The notes below the pieces were generated by a model. The model made no database searches. It was given only the letters and a program-made list of their open reading frames with translations, and had not been told where the DNA came from. Below are positions 62,803-64,000 of a stretch of 64,000 bases of DNA, piece by piece. How positions within the stretch are numbered: the first letter of the stretch is position 1; each line of letters starts with the position of its first letter. The DNA lies in assembly GCF_006517815.1 (NCBI RefSeq), contig NZ_CP041198.1:3968001-4032000 (forward strand), read 5' to 3'. The translations under genes and the position numbers were made by a program. The stretch is from Pseudarthrobacter sp. NIBRBAC000502770. Lineage in GTDB: Bacteria; Actinomycetota; Actinomycetes; Actinomycetales; Micrococcaceae.

Positions 62803-63635
62803 CCGGCGAAGAAGTCGCTCAGTTCCTTGATCAGCTTGTCAGGGGCCTTGATGGCGCCGTCGTGGCCGAAGCCGGGCAGGATGGTGTAGCTGGAGCCGGA
62901 GAGGACGTCGTGGATCTGGCCGCACGCGATGCCGAAGTAGGCCGGGCTCTTTTCGCCCACCACAATCAGCGTCTCCAAGGGGAGCGCCTGGAACGGTTCG
63001 GCCGGCATGTCGGCGGCGATGATCGCCTTGATTTCGCGGACGCCGGTGCGCATCAGCTCGCGCTGCTGCTTTCCCTCCGTGGTGCCCGCGGTCAGCTTGT
63101 TGGCCAGGGTGAGCATGGAGAGCGGCATTCTTGATGAGAAGGAGCCGCCGGCTTCCAGGCCGCGTTGGATGACTGCGAGGGCGCGGTCGTGGTCGCCTGC
63201 CGCGATGGCGCGCTCGTACTCCACAATCCAGTCCGCAGTGACGCTGCCGTTCACGGAGACGGCGGGGTCGTAAACCGCCAGACGTTCCACCGGAAGGGTC
63301 CGCGCGGCGTGCAGGGCAACAGCGCCGCCAAAGCTGTGGCCAAAGACATCCGTGCTGGAGGTGTGCTTCATGACGGTGTCCAGGTCACGGATATCCACGT
63401 CCAGCGTGTAATCCTCGGGCTGGGGGGACGACGATCCCCGGCCTCGCCGGTTGAACGTGTGCACCGGCCGGCCCAGGCCCGCGCTTAGTTTCTGGGCAAA
63501 TTTGGTGTAGTCCGCGGCCGTGACCATTGAAGGCGGCACCACCACCACGCCCGACCCTGCCGAAGCCAGTTCCGCGCCGGTGGAGAAGAGCTCAATCGTG
63601 CCGCCGTCGGGGGTCCTGATGTTCTCTCGCGTCAT
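62799..63635 (-). CDS. Alpha/beta hydrolase
   Basis: A 278-residue alpha/beta hydrolase. The nucleophile elbow is GHSFGG with Ser101, the catalytic His is in PGFGHDGAIKAP near the C-terminus, and the acid is likely in ETLIVVGEKSP. No signal peptide. A partial second hydrolase gene lies 55 nt upstream on the same strand and shares the late SPxYF-like pattern, so the two may be paralogues. Substrate unknown. The stop overlaps that of the exporter gene (CTAG). Confidence 0.85.
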   Translation of the reverse strand: MTRENIRTPDGGTIELFSTGAELASAGSGVVVVPPSMVTAADYTKFAQKLSAGLGRPVHTFNRRGRGSSSPQPEDYTLDVDIRDLDTVMKHTSSTDVFGHSFGGAVALHAARTLPVERLAVYDPAVSVNGSVTADWIVEYERAIAAGDHDRALAVIQRGLEAGGSFSSRMPLSMLTLANKLTAGTTEGKQQRELMRTGVREIKAIIAADMPAEPFQALPLETLIVVGEKSPAYFGIACGQIHDVLSGSSYTILPGFGHDGAIKAPDKLIKELSDFFAG

Positions 63636-63690
63636 GCTCCGAGCCTAGCCGAGCAAGTGGTTGCAGGCATCCCGGCCGGTTCGGCCGGAA

Positions 63691-64000
63691 TCAGCCGCGG
63701 TGGACGGGAATAGCTCCGGAGGAATCCGGGCGGGGCCTTTCGTCCGCACCTTCGTCCTTGAAGTACGCCGAGATGTCAGCCACGAGCTCCTTGACCGCTG
63801 CCGGGATGGAGCCGTGGAAGCATTTGGGCGAGAGCTGGTGGGTGCTGCCCGGAACGGCTGCGTGCAGCCGTTCCGCGGTCACCTTGTAATAGTCGGGGCT
63901 CTTCCCGCCGGCCATGAAATGCGTGCCGGACGGCAGCACGCTGAAATCGCGGGCGTGGTCTTTTTCGTCGAAGGCCGCGCGCAGCTCACCCACTCCGCTG
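63691..64000 (-). CDS. Alpha/beta hydrolase, 5' part outside window
   Basis: The C-terminal 102 codons of a gene that continues past base 64000. GGKSPDYYKVTAERLHAAVPGS corresponds to the late region of the neighbouring hydrolase (GEKSPAYF and following), and SPKCFHGSIPAAVKEL places His where the catalytic histidine is expected. It is probably a paralogue of the gene at 62799-63635 and cotranscribed with it. The nucleophile is outside the window, so the call is by similarity to the neighbour. Confidence 0.7.
   Translation of the reverse strand, partial: SGVGELRAAFDEKDHARDFSVLPSGTHFMAGGKSPDYYKVTAERLHAAVPGSTHQLSPKCFHGSIPAAVKELVADISAYFKDEGADERPRPDSSGAIPVHRG

Overview
The window reads as a chromosomal segment of a high-GC actinobacterium, most likely Arthrobacter or Pseudarthrobacter (Micrococcaceae). 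This rests on strong G/C bias at third codon positions, frequent GTG/TTG starts, ATGA-type gene overlaps, a LysE/LysG pair, a DUF222-HNH endonuclease of the 13E12 type, and the actinobacterial gene order dacB - DUF2342 - tilS - hpt - ftsH - folE - folP - folB - folK - DUF3180. The species is an inference. I saw no rRNA, tRNA, CRISPR array, insertion sequence or prophage.

Region 1 (1-13.9 kb) is catabolic. It starts with a Tat/lipoprotein sugar-binding protein, a Gfo/Idh/MocA oxidoreductase with a coupled degenerate partner, and a divergent ROK repressor. A TreS-like GH13 enzyme follows. Next is a dicarboxylate/tartrate module: glycerate kinase, DctA-type symporter, tartrate/D-malate dehydrogenase and a LysR regulator with a T-N11-A palindrome in front of the dehydrogenase. 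A GAF-ANTAR protein is translationally coupled to an SGNH hydrolase.

Region 2 (13.9-24 kb) holds a uracil permease divergent from a RutE-like nitroreductase, a 2H phosphoesterase, phosphoglucomutase, a membrane-anchored NERD protein, the LysG/LysE amino-acid export pair, a DUF4190 protein and an NCS1 permease.

Region 3 (23.2-28.2 kb) is the most interesting. A FadR-type GntR regulator faces a MatC-like carrier, a CaiB/BaiF CoA-transferase and a one-chain carboxyltransferase that fuses AccD-like and AccA-like halves without the AccD zinc finger. I infer a pathway that activates and decarboxylates a dicarboxylate such as malonate.

Region 4 (28.3-43.3 kb) is mixed: LapA-like protein, two small SD-led proteins, amidase, rhodanese overlapping pheA, diacylglycerol kinase, serS, HAD phosphatase, histidine phosphatase, a SatD-like regulator divergent from phosphoketolase, DUF429, carboxylesterase and ppa. 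Many intergenic gaps here carry long perfect inverted repeats.

Region 5 (43.4-58 kb) is a conserved housekeeping block on the + strand: PBP4-type dacB, DUF2342 metalloprotease, tilS, hpt, ftsH, folE-folP-folB-folK, DUF3180, two bPH2 membrane proteins, a DUF2520 Rossmann protein (possible PanG ketopantoate reductase) and panC. It combines folate and pantothenate synthesis with membrane proteolysis and purine salvage.

Region 6 (57.7-64 kb) has a small DUF-like protein, a TetR regulator, the DUF222-HNH endonuclease, a DJ-1/PfpI protein, an EmrB/QacA-type exporter and two alpha/beta hydrolases. The last runs off the window.
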